A stretch of DNA of 64,000 bases. Origin: Dysgonomonadaceae bacterium zrk40 (GTDB lineage: Bacteria > Bacteroidota > Bacteroidia > Bacteroidales > Dysgonomonadaceae). The notes beneath the pieces are model-generated. The model ran no database searches, was not told where the DNA came from, and saw only the letters and a program-made list of their open reading frames with translations. This document shows, piece by piece, positions 18,708 through 27,512 of this stretch (its first letter is position 1; each line of letters begins with the position of its first letter). The stretch is taken from assembly GCA_016916535.1 (NCBI GenBank), contig CP070276.1, positions 372,001 to 436,000 on the forward strand, written 5' to 3'. Both the position numbers and the translations under genes were made by a program.

Positions 18708-19880
18708 TCAGAGTCCCAGCGTCTCCTGCACCAGGCGGATCTCCCGCTCACTGCCGGTGTGCTTCCCCTCCACGTCAGATAGCTTCACGCAATCCTGCCA
18801 CTCCTCCTTGTCGGTCATCCGGCAGCGGAACAGCTTCATCACGATGTTCATCCCCTTGATGTTGTTGCCCACATCGTTGGTCAGGTTGGTGCCGATGCCG
18901 AAGGTGGCACCGATCCGGTCACCACAGTACTCCTTGATCTGAATCGCTTTCTCCACGTTCAGGCTGTCGGAGAAGACCAGGTATTTGAGCTTGGGGTTCA
19001 CCCGCAACTCCTCGTATCGTCTGATCACCTTGTCCACAAAGAGGTAGGGATCGCCGCTGTCGTGCCGCAGGCTGGTGAAGAGGGCCGCATGCTTCTTGCT
19101 GAAGTTTCTCAGAAACACATCGGTGGTGTAGGTATCGGTGAGCACAGTTCCCAGGTCTCCGTCGTAGACGTTGATCCAGTCCTCCATAGACATGTAGTTG
19201 GCCATCTTGTAGCCGTAGATGGATCCGTGAAACTGCACCCACTCATGCGGATGGGTGCCGGAGACGTTGAGACCATGCTTGTAGGCCAGGTAAACATTGC
19301 TGGTGCCGAAGAGACTCTCGCCGGCATGCTGTTTCAGGATCCCGGTGACCCGGTCCTCCACGTCGAAACTGAAGCGGCGTCGCATACCGAAGAGGGAGAA
19401 TACAATGCCATGCTCCTTCATCCGCAGCGCCTTCTCAATGGCAGCCTGTTGCATATAGGGAAGGTCGGGATACTCTCCCCTCTCCCGGAACCACAGCTCG
19501 GAGATGGTGGCCAGGATGGGGGTCTCCCAGAGCGTCACCCGGTAGAGCAGCCCACTGGCTTTGATGCGCAGCTTGCGCTGCTCCATGGTGATCTCCACCT
19601 CCGAGGGGTCGAAGCGAAACCCTTTCAGGAAATCGATGTAGGTGGGCGGCAGATAGGGCATCTGCTTCCTTACGAACAGCTCCTCCTCACGGGTGAGCGA
19701 GAGCTGTGCCATCTGATCCAGCTCCTGTCGCAGCAGCCGGTCAAATCCCTCCGGGTAGTCGCCCCCACTCCGGTCAACGAACTCAAACTCACCGCAGGCA
19801 CGGGGAAAGAGTTTCGAGTAGGCGTAGCTGGTGGTAAACTTATAGAGGTCGGTATCGAGTATGCTCCTGATGATTGCCAT
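18708..19880 (-). CDS. pncB: nicotinate phosphoribosyltransferase
   Basis: This enzyme converts nicotinate and PRPP to nicotinate mononucleotide in the NAD salvage (Preiss-Handler) pathway. The 390-residue product opens with IIRSILDTDLYKFTTSYAY, the conserved family start. It includes GTSNVYLAYKHGLNVSGTHPHEW, whose histidine is autophosphorylated in the PncB mechanism, then LRHDSGDPY, FSDSL and FGIGTNLTND. It is transcribed alone; a large inverted repeat lies upstream. Confidence 0.97.
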   Translation of the reverse strand: MAIIRSILDTDLYKFTTSYAYSKLFPRACGEFEFVDRSGGDYPEGFDRLLRQELDQMAQLSLTREEELFVRKQMPYLPPTYIDFLKGFRFDPSEVEITMEQRKLRIKASGLLYRVTLWETPILATISELWFRERGEYPDLPYMQQAAIEKALRMKEHGIVFSLFGMRRRFSFDVEDRVTGILKQHAGESLFGTSNVYLAYKHGLNVSGTHPHEWVQFHGSIYGYKMANYMSMEDWINVYDGDLGTVLTDTYTTDVFLRNFSKKHAALFTSLRHDSGDPYLFVDKVIRRYEELRVNPKLKYLVFSDSLNVEKAIQIKEYCGDRIGATFGIGTNLTNDVGNNIKGMNIVMKLFRCRMTDKEEWQDCVKLSDVEGKHTGSEREIRLVQETLGL

Positions 19881-19983
19881 ATGATCTGCTCTTAATTGTT
19901 TGGAATGTAAACGTTTTTTTTAATGATTTCGTTCACAGGAGATGGACAATGACCGGAAAACAGATTCTTCTAACATTCGTGTC

Positions 19984-20033
19984 TATCCCTTCATGATCCC
20001 CTCATACTTTTATGAGGGGATCATGAGGGGATA
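19984..20033. repeat. large inverted repeat upstream of pncB
   Basis: Two 23-base arms (19984-20006 and 20011-20033) are complementary with a single G-T wobble around the loop CTTT. The right arm is built of ATGAGGGGAT units and continues as AATGAAGG. No T-run follows on either strand, so it is not a standard terminator. The rest of 19881-20107 shows no gene and no clear promoter. Confidence 0.9.
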
Positions 20034-20107
20034 ATGAAGGCATACTAACCGATATCTTGTAAAAAGAGCAGGATGTATGTCAGGTGTACCATTGAACAGA
20101 ACCCCCC

Positions 20108-20145
20108 AAAAAAGAGGGGGCGCCACTATTACAGCGACGCCCCCT
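20108..20145 (-). terminator. intrinsic terminator of the RND efflux operon
   Basis: On the minus strand, AGGGGGCG pairs with CGCCCCCT and is followed by TCTTTTTT. It lies just past the stop codon of the last gene of the operon (20168). Confidence 0.8.
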
Positions 20146-20167
20146 GAAAATCTATCGTTTAAAAATA

Positions 20168-20461
20168 TCAGATGCCTCCTTCAATGTTCCAGACAAACGC
20201 CCGCAGGCCCAGGTTGGCCGACTCGCTGTCCAGTTCACGGAGGTAAGCCAGCAGCCCCTCCACCTTGTGGTCCTCAACCACCGTGAGGATGGCGTTGTTC
20301 ACCGAGGGCCAGGCGTGGCTCCCGTAGTGGGGGATGCCATTGCTGCTGCCTCTGCCGTACACCTCTTTCCAGGAGGTGAACCCTCGTATGTTGAGCCGGG
20401 CGAGGTTCTCCACGATGATGTCATAGTGGGCCTGGTCGAGCATAATCATTACTGCTTTCAT
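20168..20461 (-). CDS. PG0541-type, PII-like transporter-associated protein
   Basis: This 97-residue cytoplasmic protein begins MKAVMIMLDQAHYDIIVENLARLNIRGFTSW and ends with VVEDHKVEGLLAYLRELD and FVWNIEGGI. It resembles the small PII-like proteins called PG0541 family, found next to RND transporters in Bacteroidota. The beta-alpha-beta pattern and EVYGRGSSNGIPHYGSHAWPSVNN loop fit a PII-like fold. It is the last gene of the efflux operon, 18 bases after the permease. By analogy with PII proteins it may adjust transporter activity; that is inference. Confidence 0.85.
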   Translation of the reverse strand: MKAVMIMLDQAHYDIIVENLARLNIRGFTSWKEVYGRGSSNGIPHYGSHAWPSVNNAILTVVEDHKVEGLLAYLRELDSESANLGLRAFVWNIEGGI

Positions 20462-20479
20462 ATCTTATGGATTGTTTAT

Positions 20480-23400
20480 TTATACGTTCACTTCATTGTT
20501 CACCAGCACCTCACGATGCTTCCTGCGTTTTCTGCGCACGCCGTAGCCGGCCATCATCGAGTAGAGTGCCGGAATCAGCACCAGGGTGATGATGGTGGAG
20601 AAGGTCATCCCCCCGATGATGGAGATACCGAGCGACTTCCACATCTCCGATCCCTGCCCCGTACCGATTGCCAGCGGCACCATCCCCAGGATGGTGGTAA
20701 GCGTGGTCATCAGTACCGGCCGCAGACGGGAGCGTCCCCCGTGCACCACAGCGGTGATGATTGACATGCCCCTCTCCCGGTTCAGGTTGATGTAGTCGAT
20801 CAGCACGATGGCGTTCTTCACCACCATACCCACGAGCATGATCAGCCCCACGAAGCCCATGATGCCGAGCGGCTCTCCTGTGACAGCCAACAACAGGATC
20901 GAACCTGTGAAGGCGAAGGGTACCGTCAGAATGATCATGAAGGGATAGGTGAGCGACTCAAACTGAGAAGCCAGCACAATGTATACCAGCAGTGAGACAA
21001 TCATCAGCAGCAGTCCCAGCTGCCCAAACGACTCCTGTTGTTCTTCCATCGAACCGCCAATCTCAATCTGCACTCCGGCAGGAACCTCATACCCGGCAAG
21101 CAGGCTGGTCACATCCTCCACCACCTCGCTCAGTGCGCGGCCATAAATGCTACCCGTGACGGTTACAATACGCTGGCGGTCCTGACGATCCACCTGTGGC
21201 AGGGTCGATGTCTCTACCACCGTTCCCAGGTCCCTGACACGCACACCGGCACCCATCGGGTTATAGATCATGATGTTCTCGATATCCTCGATCGACTCGC
21301 GGTATTGCTCCTCGTAGCGTACCCTGATGTTGTACTCCTCACCCTCCTCGCGGTATTGCGACATGGTGAGGCCGTTGATCCTGTTGCGGATGGCATTGGC
21401 AGCTGTGCTCATGTTCAGTCCGTTCAGCGAGAGCTTATCACGGTCGAACTGAATCTGGTACTCCATGCGGTAATCTTTTCGGGAGACGGTGATGTCCCTG
21501 AGGCCATCCACCTTTTCCATTTTTTCCTGCAACTCTGCCGCTACCTTGTCGGTCACCGTCAGGTCGTAGCCATAGATTTCAAGCGCCACGTTGCTGCCGC
21601 CGGTCATACCCATGTCGCCCCCACCGGGCATCACCTGAAACCGTCTCACCTCCGGCATCGCCGCCAGGTCTTGCCGCATCTCATCAGAGACTTCATAGAT
21701 GCTCTTCTCGCGGTGCTTCGACTCGGTCAAACGGATGGTGTAGGTCATGATGTTGGAGGCGTTGTCCTGCATGGCTGCCCAGGCGTTGTCCTCGCTGGCC
21801 GATCCCACGCTGAAGGAGATGATTTCTATCTCCGGATACTTGGTCTCCATCATCTGAGCGATGCGGTGTCCCGTCTCGCGGGCCACCTCCATGCGCGTGC
21901 CGGTGGGCATCTCCACCGTAAGGCCGATGTCATTGTTATCCGAAGCGGGCATGAACTCGGTCTTCAGCGTCACGGCGCTGATCACCACACTTACCGCAAA
22001 AACAATCAGTACGGTGAAGAGGGTGAGCCTGCGACGTCGCACCACCCTGCCTACAAGGCGTGAATAACGATGATCCAGCCGGTTGAGCAGCGGCAGCACC
22101 CGCTTGCTGTACCAGCGATCGAAGCCATTCATCTTGACATCCTTGTTGCCCCGCATCATCTTGGCACTCATCATGGGGGTGAGCGTCAGTGCAATGATCA
22201 GCGAGAGGGCGATGATGATGGTCACCATCCATCCCAGCTGCTTGAACATCACACCTGCAAAGCCGCCCACCATGGTCATCGGCAGGAACACCGCGATGAT
22301 GGTGAGTGTAGAGGCGATTACCGAGAGGGAGACCTCCTCGGTACCATAGACAGCTGCCTGTCGGGGGCGACTCCCCCGCTCAATATGACTGGTGATGTTC
22401 TCCAGCACTACGATGGCATCGTCCACCACCATACCGATGGTGATGGAGAGTGCCGAGAGCGAGATGATGTTGATGGTGTTACCCGTCAGGTAGAGGTAGA
22501 TGAAAGAGCCGATCAGCGAGATAGGGATGGTCACCATCACGATGATGGTGGCACGCCACCTTCCCAGGAAGAAGAGCACGATCACACCCACTATGAGAAG
22601 TGCCAGCAAAATGGTTTCCAGCAAACTGTTGATGGAGACCTTCACATACTCGGAGGAGTCCATCACCGTCACCAGCTTGATGTCGGGCGGGAGGGTCTTC
22701 TCCAGTTCGGGCAACTGCTCCTTCACGGCATTGGCGATTGACACGGTGTTGGCTCCCGACTGTTTCTGCACCACGATGGAAGCACTGCGTGTACCATTGG
22801 TGTAGTTCTCCTGCACGCGCGACTCGAGGGTGTCGCTCACGGTAGCCACATCGCGCAGGTAGATGGGTTTGCCCTGGCTGCTGCCCACGATGATGTTGTT
22901 CAACTCACGGCTGTTTTTGAACTGCCCTTCCAGGCGCAGCATGTATGTCTGCGAACCGATGTCGAAGTTACCGGCCGGCACGTTCACGTTCTCGGTGGCG
23001 ATCACCTGGGCAATCTGCTCGAGTGACAGGTTGTAAGCCTCCAACTTCTGCGGCGTTACGTTCACCTGCACTTCCCGTTCGGGTGCCCCAGACACGGAGA
23101 CGGTACCGATTCCCGGGATGCGGTTCAGTGGGTTAGCCACCTGTTCGTCAAGGATCTTGTAGAGTGCGCCGGCACTCTCCTCGGCAGTGGCCGAAAGCAC
23201 CACTACAGGAATCATGTCGGAACTGAACTTGAGGATCATCGGATCCTCGGTCCCATCAGGCAGGAAGCCGGCGATCATATCCACCTTGTCACGGACGTCG
23301 TTCATCACCTCGTCCATGTCGGTACCAAATTCAAACTCCAGCATGATCATCGACATGCCGTCCTTCGACTGTGAGGTGATCTCCTTCAACTTCTCAGTCG

Positions 23401-23617
23401 AGTTGAGCACATCCTCCAGCGGGCGGGTGACGTTTGCTTCCACATCCTCGGCACCCGCACCCGAGTAGGAGGTCATCACAGAGACGATGTTCAGATCGAT
23501 GTTGGGATAGAGGTCGATCGGCAACTGCCGGTAAAACATCATCCCGATCAATACGACACCGATAAAGATCAATGCTGTTCCCACGGGATTTTTCACCGCG
23601 GTTTCATATGGTTTCAT
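20480..23617 (-). CDS. efflux RND transporter permease (HAE1-like)
   Basis: This 1045-residue inner-membrane proton-driven exporter has the expected 12-helix layout with two large periplasmic loops. TM1 is followed by the porter domain (DLYPNIDLNIVSVMTSYSGAGAEDVE). TM4 carries the proton-relay aspartates in GMVVDDAIVVLENI, and TM10 the matching lysine region GMVVKNAIVLIDYIN. Length and motifs match AcrB/MexB relatives. It works with the adaptor and TolC-type channel encoded just upstream to export hydrophobic or amphipathic compounds; the substrate cannot be told. Confidence 0.96.
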   Translation of the reverse strand: MKPYETAVKNPVGTALIFIGVVLIGMMFYRQLPIDLYPNIDLNIVSVMTSYSGAGAEDVEANVTRPLEDVLNSTEKLKEITSQSKDGMSMIMLEFEFGTDMDEVMNDVRDKVDMIAGFLPDGTEDPMILKFSSDMIPVVVLSATAEESAGALYKILDEQVANPLNRIPGIGTVSVSGAPEREVQVNVTPQKLEAYNLSLEQIAQVIATENVNVPAGNFDIGSQTYMLRLEGQFKNSRELNNIIVGSSQGKPIYLRDVATVSDTLESRVQENYTNGTRSASIVVQKQSGANTVSIANAVKEQLPELEKTLPPDIKLVTVMDSSEYVKVSINSLLETILLALLIVGVIVLFFLGRWRATIIVMVTIPISLIGSFIYLYLTGNTINIISLSALSITIGMVVDDAIVVLENITSHIERGSRPRQAAVYGTEEVSLSVIASTLTIIAVFLPMTMVGGFAGVMFKQLGWMVTIIIALSLIIALTLTPMMSAKMMRGNKDVKMNGFDRWYSKRVLPLLNRLDHRYSRLVGRVVRRRRLTLFTVLIVFAVSVVISAVTLKTEFMPASDNNDIGLTVEMPTGTRMEVARETGHRIAQMMETKYPEIEIISFSVGSASEDNAWAAMQDNASNIMTYTIRLTESKHREKSIYEVSDEMRQDLAAMPEVRRFQVMPGGGDMGMTGGSNVALEIYGYDLTVTDKVAAELQEKMEKVDGLRDITVSRKDYRMEYQIQFDRDKLSLNGLNMSTAANAIRNRINGLTMSQYREEGEEYNIRVRYEEQYRESIEDIENIMIYNPMGAGVRVRDLGTVVETSTLPQVDRQDRQRIVTVTGSIYGRALSEVVEDVTSLLAGYEVPAGVQIEIGGSMEEQQESFGQLGLLLMIVSLLVYIVLASQFESLTYPFMIILTVPFAFTGSILLLAVTGEPLGIMGFVGLIMLVGMVVKNAIVLIDYINLNRERGMSIITAVVHGGRSRLRPVLMTTLTTILGMVPLAIGTGQGSEMWKSLGISIIGGMTFSTIITLVLIPALYSMMAGYGVRRKRRKHREVLVNNEVNV

Positions 23618-23647
23618 CTGTTCCTTTCTATTTGACTGTTCATATCG

Positions 23648-24670
23648 TTACTCGATCACCGCTACTTCGGTACCGTCAATCAGGCCGCTGTTGCCCTCCA
23701 CGATCACCCGGTCACCCTGGTTCAGGCCCGAGAGGATCTCATACTTGTCATCAATCCTGGCACCCAGCTCCACCAGGGTGTAGTGCGCAATGCCCTCCTT
23801 TTCTACGAAGACATACCGATCGTTTGAACCCACCTGCTTCAACACGGCCCTGTCAGAGAGCAGGGGACGATCATTGGTGCCGAAGTTCATCTTCACCCTG
23901 GCGAACATGCCCGGACGGAGACGCTGTTGGCTGTTGGGGACGGTCACCTCCACAGTGAAGGTGTGTGCTACCGGGTCGAGCGTGGGATGCACCAGCGACA
24001 CCTTGCCCTGGAAGATCTCCCCCTCGAGTGCGTCGACGGTCACCTCCACCGGCATCCCCTTCACCACCTTGCTGTAAAACGACTCAGAGACGTTCACTAC
24101 CACCTTCACCGGGTTGATGCTCTCGATGGTGAGGATGGGCAGCTGCATTGCTACATCGCCCGGATCGTAGTTGCGGGCGGTCACCACCCCACTGATGGGA
24201 CTCACCAGCGTGGTGTTTTCACCCAGGTTGTTCAATGCCGTCTCAGCAACCTCAAGCTGTGTACGGGCCTGGTCGAGCTGCTGCTTGGAGATGCCGCCCA
24301 CGGCGAACAGCTCCTCATATCGTTCAAAATCCCTCCGCAGGGTGGCTACCTGTGTCTCCTGCTGGGAGAAACTGGCGGCATCCATCGCAGCAACGGCCTG
24401 GCCGCGGCGTACCGTGGAGCCCACATCCACCATGATCCGACGGATACGTCCCCCCATGGCTGGCGCTATGTTGTTCACCTGGTCGGCTTCCACCGATGCA
24501 GTGAAAGATGAGATCTGATCAACCGGCACCACCTGTACGGTCTCCACCCGCACATTCTTCTTCAGGGATGCCTCGTTTTCGGTTCCTTCCGAAGTTCCTT
24601 TTCCTCCGCAGGAGGCAAGCATTGCTAATGCCAGAAGAGATGTAAATTGCAATAAGCTGTACTTTTTCAT
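23648..24670 (-). CDS. efflux RND transporter periplasmic adaptor (membrane fusion lipoprotein)
   Basis: This 340-residue protein has a lipoprotein signal (LLALAMLASCGG, acylated C21). It then has the split biotinyl-lipoyl halves (NIAPAMGGRIRRIMVDVGSTVRRGQAVAAMD and SPISGVVTARNYDPGDVA), an alpha-hairpin between them (about 100-150) and a beta-barrel. It bridges the permease and the outer-membrane channel. It lies 30 bases before the permease gene. Confidence 0.95.
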   Translation of the reverse strand: MKKYSLLQFTSLLALAMLASCGGKGTSEGTENEASLKKNVRVETVQVVPVDQISSFTASVEADQVNNIAPAMGGRIRRIMVDVGSTVRRGQAVAAMDAASFSQQETQVATLRRDFERYEELFAVGGISKQQLDQARTQLEVAETALNNLGENTTLVSPISGVVTARNYDPGDVAMQLPILTIESINPVKVVVNVSESFYSKVVKGMPVEVTVDALEGEIFQGKVSLVHPTLDPVAHTFTVEVTVPNSQQRLRPGMFARVKMNFGTNDRPLLSDRAVLKQVGSNDRYVFVEKEGIAHYTLVELGARIDDKYEILSGLNQGDRVIVEGNSGLIDGTEVAVIE

Positions 24671-24693
24671 CTGTTTGTTTGTTATCTTATTTT

Positions 24694-26166
24694 TTATTCG
24701 TTTGTCTCTACAGGTTGTATGTCATAGCCCAATACCTTCTCCAGGTCGGCCTTCGCCGCCAGGTAATCATATATGGCATTGCGATACTGAAGTTCAGCGT
24801 TGATCACTGCCAGTGCCGCTGCATTCACATCGACAATGGTACCCATGCCGGTTTCATAACGTTTCAGGGTGATCTCATGTCCCTTGCGGGCTTGTGCCAC
24901 CGACGATTCGGTAGCCACCACCTGTTCAATGTTTTTGTGGATCAAATCGTAGTTGTTGCGGATGGAAAGCTTCAAACCACGCTCCAGCTCCTTGCGCTGC
25001 TCCTCCATCTGGTAGAGCTGCAGTTCTGCCTGCTTCACGCCATGATAACGCTGTCCCCCGTTGAAGATGGGGATCTGCAGGGTGACGCCGAGCATTGAAT
25101 AGGGATCCCAGCGGTAATCACGGAACTTGAAGTCGTTGTTCTGACTGGTGTAGGTCCAGTTGAAGCTGGTGACCAGTGAAGGTGCGAACTGCAGTTTCTG
25201 CATCTCATAGGCATTCTGTGCCTGCTCAGACTGCAGCTCAAACTGACGGATGTCGCTGTTGTTGACCAGTGAGGTGTCAGCGGGGATGATTGCATCGAAC
25301 ATGGAGGTACGGTAATCACCCAGTGCTCCCCTCACCCTCAGCGGCAGATCACCATCCATGCCCATCAGCATCTTGAGCTGCAGCTCGGCGATCTTCATCA
25401 TGTTCTCCGCCTGCAGGATACTGGGTATTAAACTCTTGAGCCTCACATCGGCAGTGATCACGTCATACTCAGCCACCACGCCCTGGTTGTAACGGTTGCG
25501 AATGTTCTCCAGGTTGAGCGAGTCGGTCTCGTAGGTCTTGCGGAACACCGAATAGCTGTCTTGTGCCAACAGGAGACTGTAGAAAGCCTTCTTCACCTGG
25601 TTCACCAGGTCGATGCGGGAGGAGCGTGCCTGCTCCATTGCCAGCCGGATGTCCACCTCGCTCATCTGGATATTCTTCCAGAGAGAAGGCATCACCAGCG
25701 GCATGCTCACGTTCATCCCGGCCGACCAGACGTTGAAGCGGCCCATCTGTATCCCCTCGCCGGATGCTTCCGGGTCGGGCATCATCACCTTGTTGAGCAC
25801 CTGCAGGATCTGCAGCTCCTCAGGGGTATACTGGGTGGGATCAACATCTCCGCCCCCCATTCCGAATCCTTGATCGAAATATACTGTCTGACGCTTGATG
25901 GCGCGCTGGTACTGACCAATCAGGTCGAACTGCGGCAGCAGTGCACCATAGGCCGATTTCTTCGCATACTCTTTCTTGGTGATCTCCATGTCGGCAACCT
26001 TCACTTTGGGATTCTCACTGAGTGCAATCTCGAGTGCCATGGGCAGATCAATGGAGAGAGTGTCATTCGACTGGGCATGGATACCTGACATAGTGGTAGC
26101 AGCAGCCAACAGCAGAACCGACAACAATCGGAATGATCTAAACTGATTCTTTATCACGCTTTTCAT
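24694..26166 (-). CDS. TolC-family outer-membrane efflux channel
   Basis: This 490-residue protein has a signal peptide (cleavage near GIHAQ) and two OEP repeats of long helical hairpins with beta-strand inserts, e.g. LDLPMALEIALSENPKVKVADMEI at the start and FNGGQRYHGVKQAELQLYQMEEQR in the second half. The pattern is characteristic of TolC/OprM relatives. It is the second gene of the efflux operon, 10 bases after the regulator. Confidence 0.93.
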   Translation of the reverse strand: MKSVIKNQFRSFRLLSVLLLAAATTMSGIHAQSNDTLSIDLPMALEIALSENPKVKVADMEITKKEYAKKSAYGALLPQFDLIGQYQRAIKRQTVYFDQGFGMGGGDVDPTQYTPEELQILQVLNKVMMPDPEASGEGIQMGRFNVWSAGMNVSMPLVMPSLWKNIQMSEVDIRLAMEQARSSRIDLVNQVKKAFYSLLLAQDSYSVFRKTYETDSLNLENIRNRYNQGVVAEYDVITADVRLKSLIPSILQAENMMKIAELQLKMLMGMDGDLPLRVRGALGDYRTSMFDAIIPADTSLVNNSDIRQFELQSEQAQNAYEMQKLQFAPSLVTSFNWTYTSQNNDFKFRDYRWDPYSMLGVTLQIPIFNGGQRYHGVKQAELQLYQMEEQRKELERGLKLSIRNNYDLIHKNIEQVVATESSVAQARKGHEITLKRYETGMGTIVDVNAAALAVINAELQYRNAIYDYLAAKADLEKVLGYDIQPVETNE

Positions 26167-26176
26167 CTTTATTTAA

Positions 26177-26794
26177 TTAGTTTTCTGTATTCTGTTCCTG
26201 ATCTGACAAGTATTGGTCAATGATCCTGATTCCCTTCTCGGTGGAGATACCCCTGATGAAGTTGATCATCATGGTGAAGAACAACTCCTGGAATGAGAAG
26301 GGAGGTTTTTCAAGATAAGAGGCACGAATGTAGGTCTGTGTCCCGTCTTCCACCAGGAATGCGGTCACCTCCACATTCAGGTTGCTCCGGATGTATCCTT
26401 GTGCAATTCCCTTGCGGAGGAATTCACACAGAAAGATGTTGTTTTTGGCCACATCCTCCTTGATCAGCTTCGCTGCCTGTGGATAATATTTCTGGATGTC
26501 CTCAAAGAATTTCACGTTGGCCAGCGGCAGGTTCTGTTGCGCTTCGATAACCCTCAGGAACACCCTGATCACGTTGTAATCACCGGTAAGATAGGTGGCA
26601 AAATGGGCATTGCGTTCGTCCCATGTCTTCTGAAGAAACGAAATGAGCAGATCCTCCTTATCCCTGAAGTTTTCGTAGATGGTTCGCTTAGAGATGCCCA
26701 ACGATGTGGCGATCTCATCCATCGAACTGTTTTTGACTCCATACTGGATAAAAAGATTTCCTGCTTTTTCTATGATTCTGTCTCGCAATTCCAT
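26177..26794 (-). CDS. TetR/AcrR-family repressor of the efflux operon
   Basis: This 205-residue regulator starts at 26794 (MELRDRIIEKAGNLFIQYGV). An upstream extension in the same frame overlaps the promoter and was rejected. The helix-turn-helix is at about residues 24-46 (SSMDEIATSLGISKRTIYENF), followed by a helical ligand-binding domain. It is first in the operon and directly precedes the channel gene, so it probably represses its own transcript until an efflux substrate binds. Confidence 0.92.
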   Translation of the reverse strand: MELRDRIIEKAGNLFIQYGVKNSSMDEIATSLGISKRTIYENFRDKEDLLISFLQKTWDERNAHFATYLTGDYNVIRVFLRVIEAQQNLPLANVKFFEDIQKYYPQAAKLIKEDVAKNNIFLCEFLRKGIAQGYIRSNLNVEVTAFLVEDGTQTYIRASYLEKPPFSFQELFFTMMINFIRGISTEKGIRIIDQYLSDQEQNTEN

Positions 26795-26817
26795 CAATAA
26801 CCTAATTTTTAAAGGCA

Positions 26818-26858
26818 CAAAAGTAACACGGAAAACCCAAAAACACAAATCAGTTTTC
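26818..26858 (-). promoter_or_regulatory. promoter and possible operator of the efflux operon
   Basis: The minus strand has TTTG (26846-26849), a 20-base spacer and TACTTTTG (26818-26825), an exact Bacteroidota promoter. An interrupted inverted repeat GAAAAC (26831-26836) / GTTTTC (26853-26858) straddles the -33 element and could be the TetR operator; this last point is weak. Confidence 0.65.
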
Positions 26859-27017
26859 ACGGTTTAACAAACTTTACACCACACCAACCGATGATGTCAC
26901 AAATTAAGCATTGTTCTATGCAACCAAATATCGATGAACGCATCTCATTTACACGATGAATGAATCTTTTTTTCCCGTCAAAAGATTCATTTTTTTCAGA
27001 GAGCCTGAAATAATCCT

Positions 27018-27025
27018 TATCTTTG
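27018..27025 (+). promoter_or_regulatory. promoter -7 element of the lipoprotein-DUF2461 pair
   Basis: TATCTTTG fits the TAnnTTTG consensus and lies 31 bases before the start codon at 27057. A T-rich stretch occupies the -33 position. Confidence 0.55.
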
Positions 27026-27056
27026 AAGGGTAAAATTATTAAAATTTGAGAAACAT

Positions 27057-27512
27057 ATGAAACAAGTGTCAGCTTTTCTTCGCATTTTCTTCATCATCTT
27101 TCCGCTACTGGTTTTCACGCAATGCAACGAGGGCAGTAAACAAAAATTAATGAATGTTGATGAACTGATGGTCAACACGCTATCGCTTACCGGAGAAACA
27201 GTGATCGTAGAGGGGCTCTGCACCCATGTCTGCAGCAAAAGCGGCATGAAACTCTTCCTGAAGGGCAACGACAACTCAGCCACCCTGCGTGCCGAATCAG
27301 ACGCCACCCTGGGCAAGTTTGACCCCCTCGCTGAGGGAAAGATGGTGAGGGTGATTGGGATTCTGGAGGAGGATCCGACTGAAATCACTGCTACGCTCCA
27401 TGAGCATGGTGCAGCGTTGAACGACAGCACGGTAAGTGGCCATTGTGAGGAGGAGGATAGTGCGGTGCCAACCTACCATATTGCCGCCACCTCTTACCAG
27501 ATATTGAATTGA
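27057..27512 (+). CDS. small lipoprotein with OB-fold-like domain
   Basis: This is a 151-residue protein of unknown function. The N-terminus is a lipoprotein signal (FIIFPLLVFTQCNEG, lipidated C22). The mature part, ETVIVEGLCTHVCSKSG followed by KLFLKGNDNSATLRAE and GKMVRVIGILEEDPTEI, has the strand pattern of OB-fold proteins. It ends HIAATSYQILN. Two cysteines in CTHVC and a GHCEE segment could bind metal or form a disulphide. Its stop codon overlaps the start of the DUF2461 gene by one base. Confidence 0.8.
   Translation: MKQVSAFLRIFFIIFPLLVFTQCNEGSKQKLMNVDELMVNTLSLTGETVIVEGLCTHVCSKSGMKLFLKGNDNSATLRAESDATLGKFDPLAEGKMVRVIGILEEDPTEITATLHEHGAALNDSTVSGHCEEEDSAVPTYHIAATSYQILN

Noticed and set aside
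21038-22063. Long plus-strand frame (341 codons, His-rich) opposite the RND permease
   Set aside because: Shadow frame of a GC-rich conserved gene on the minus strand; composition biased to H, R and V with no domain.
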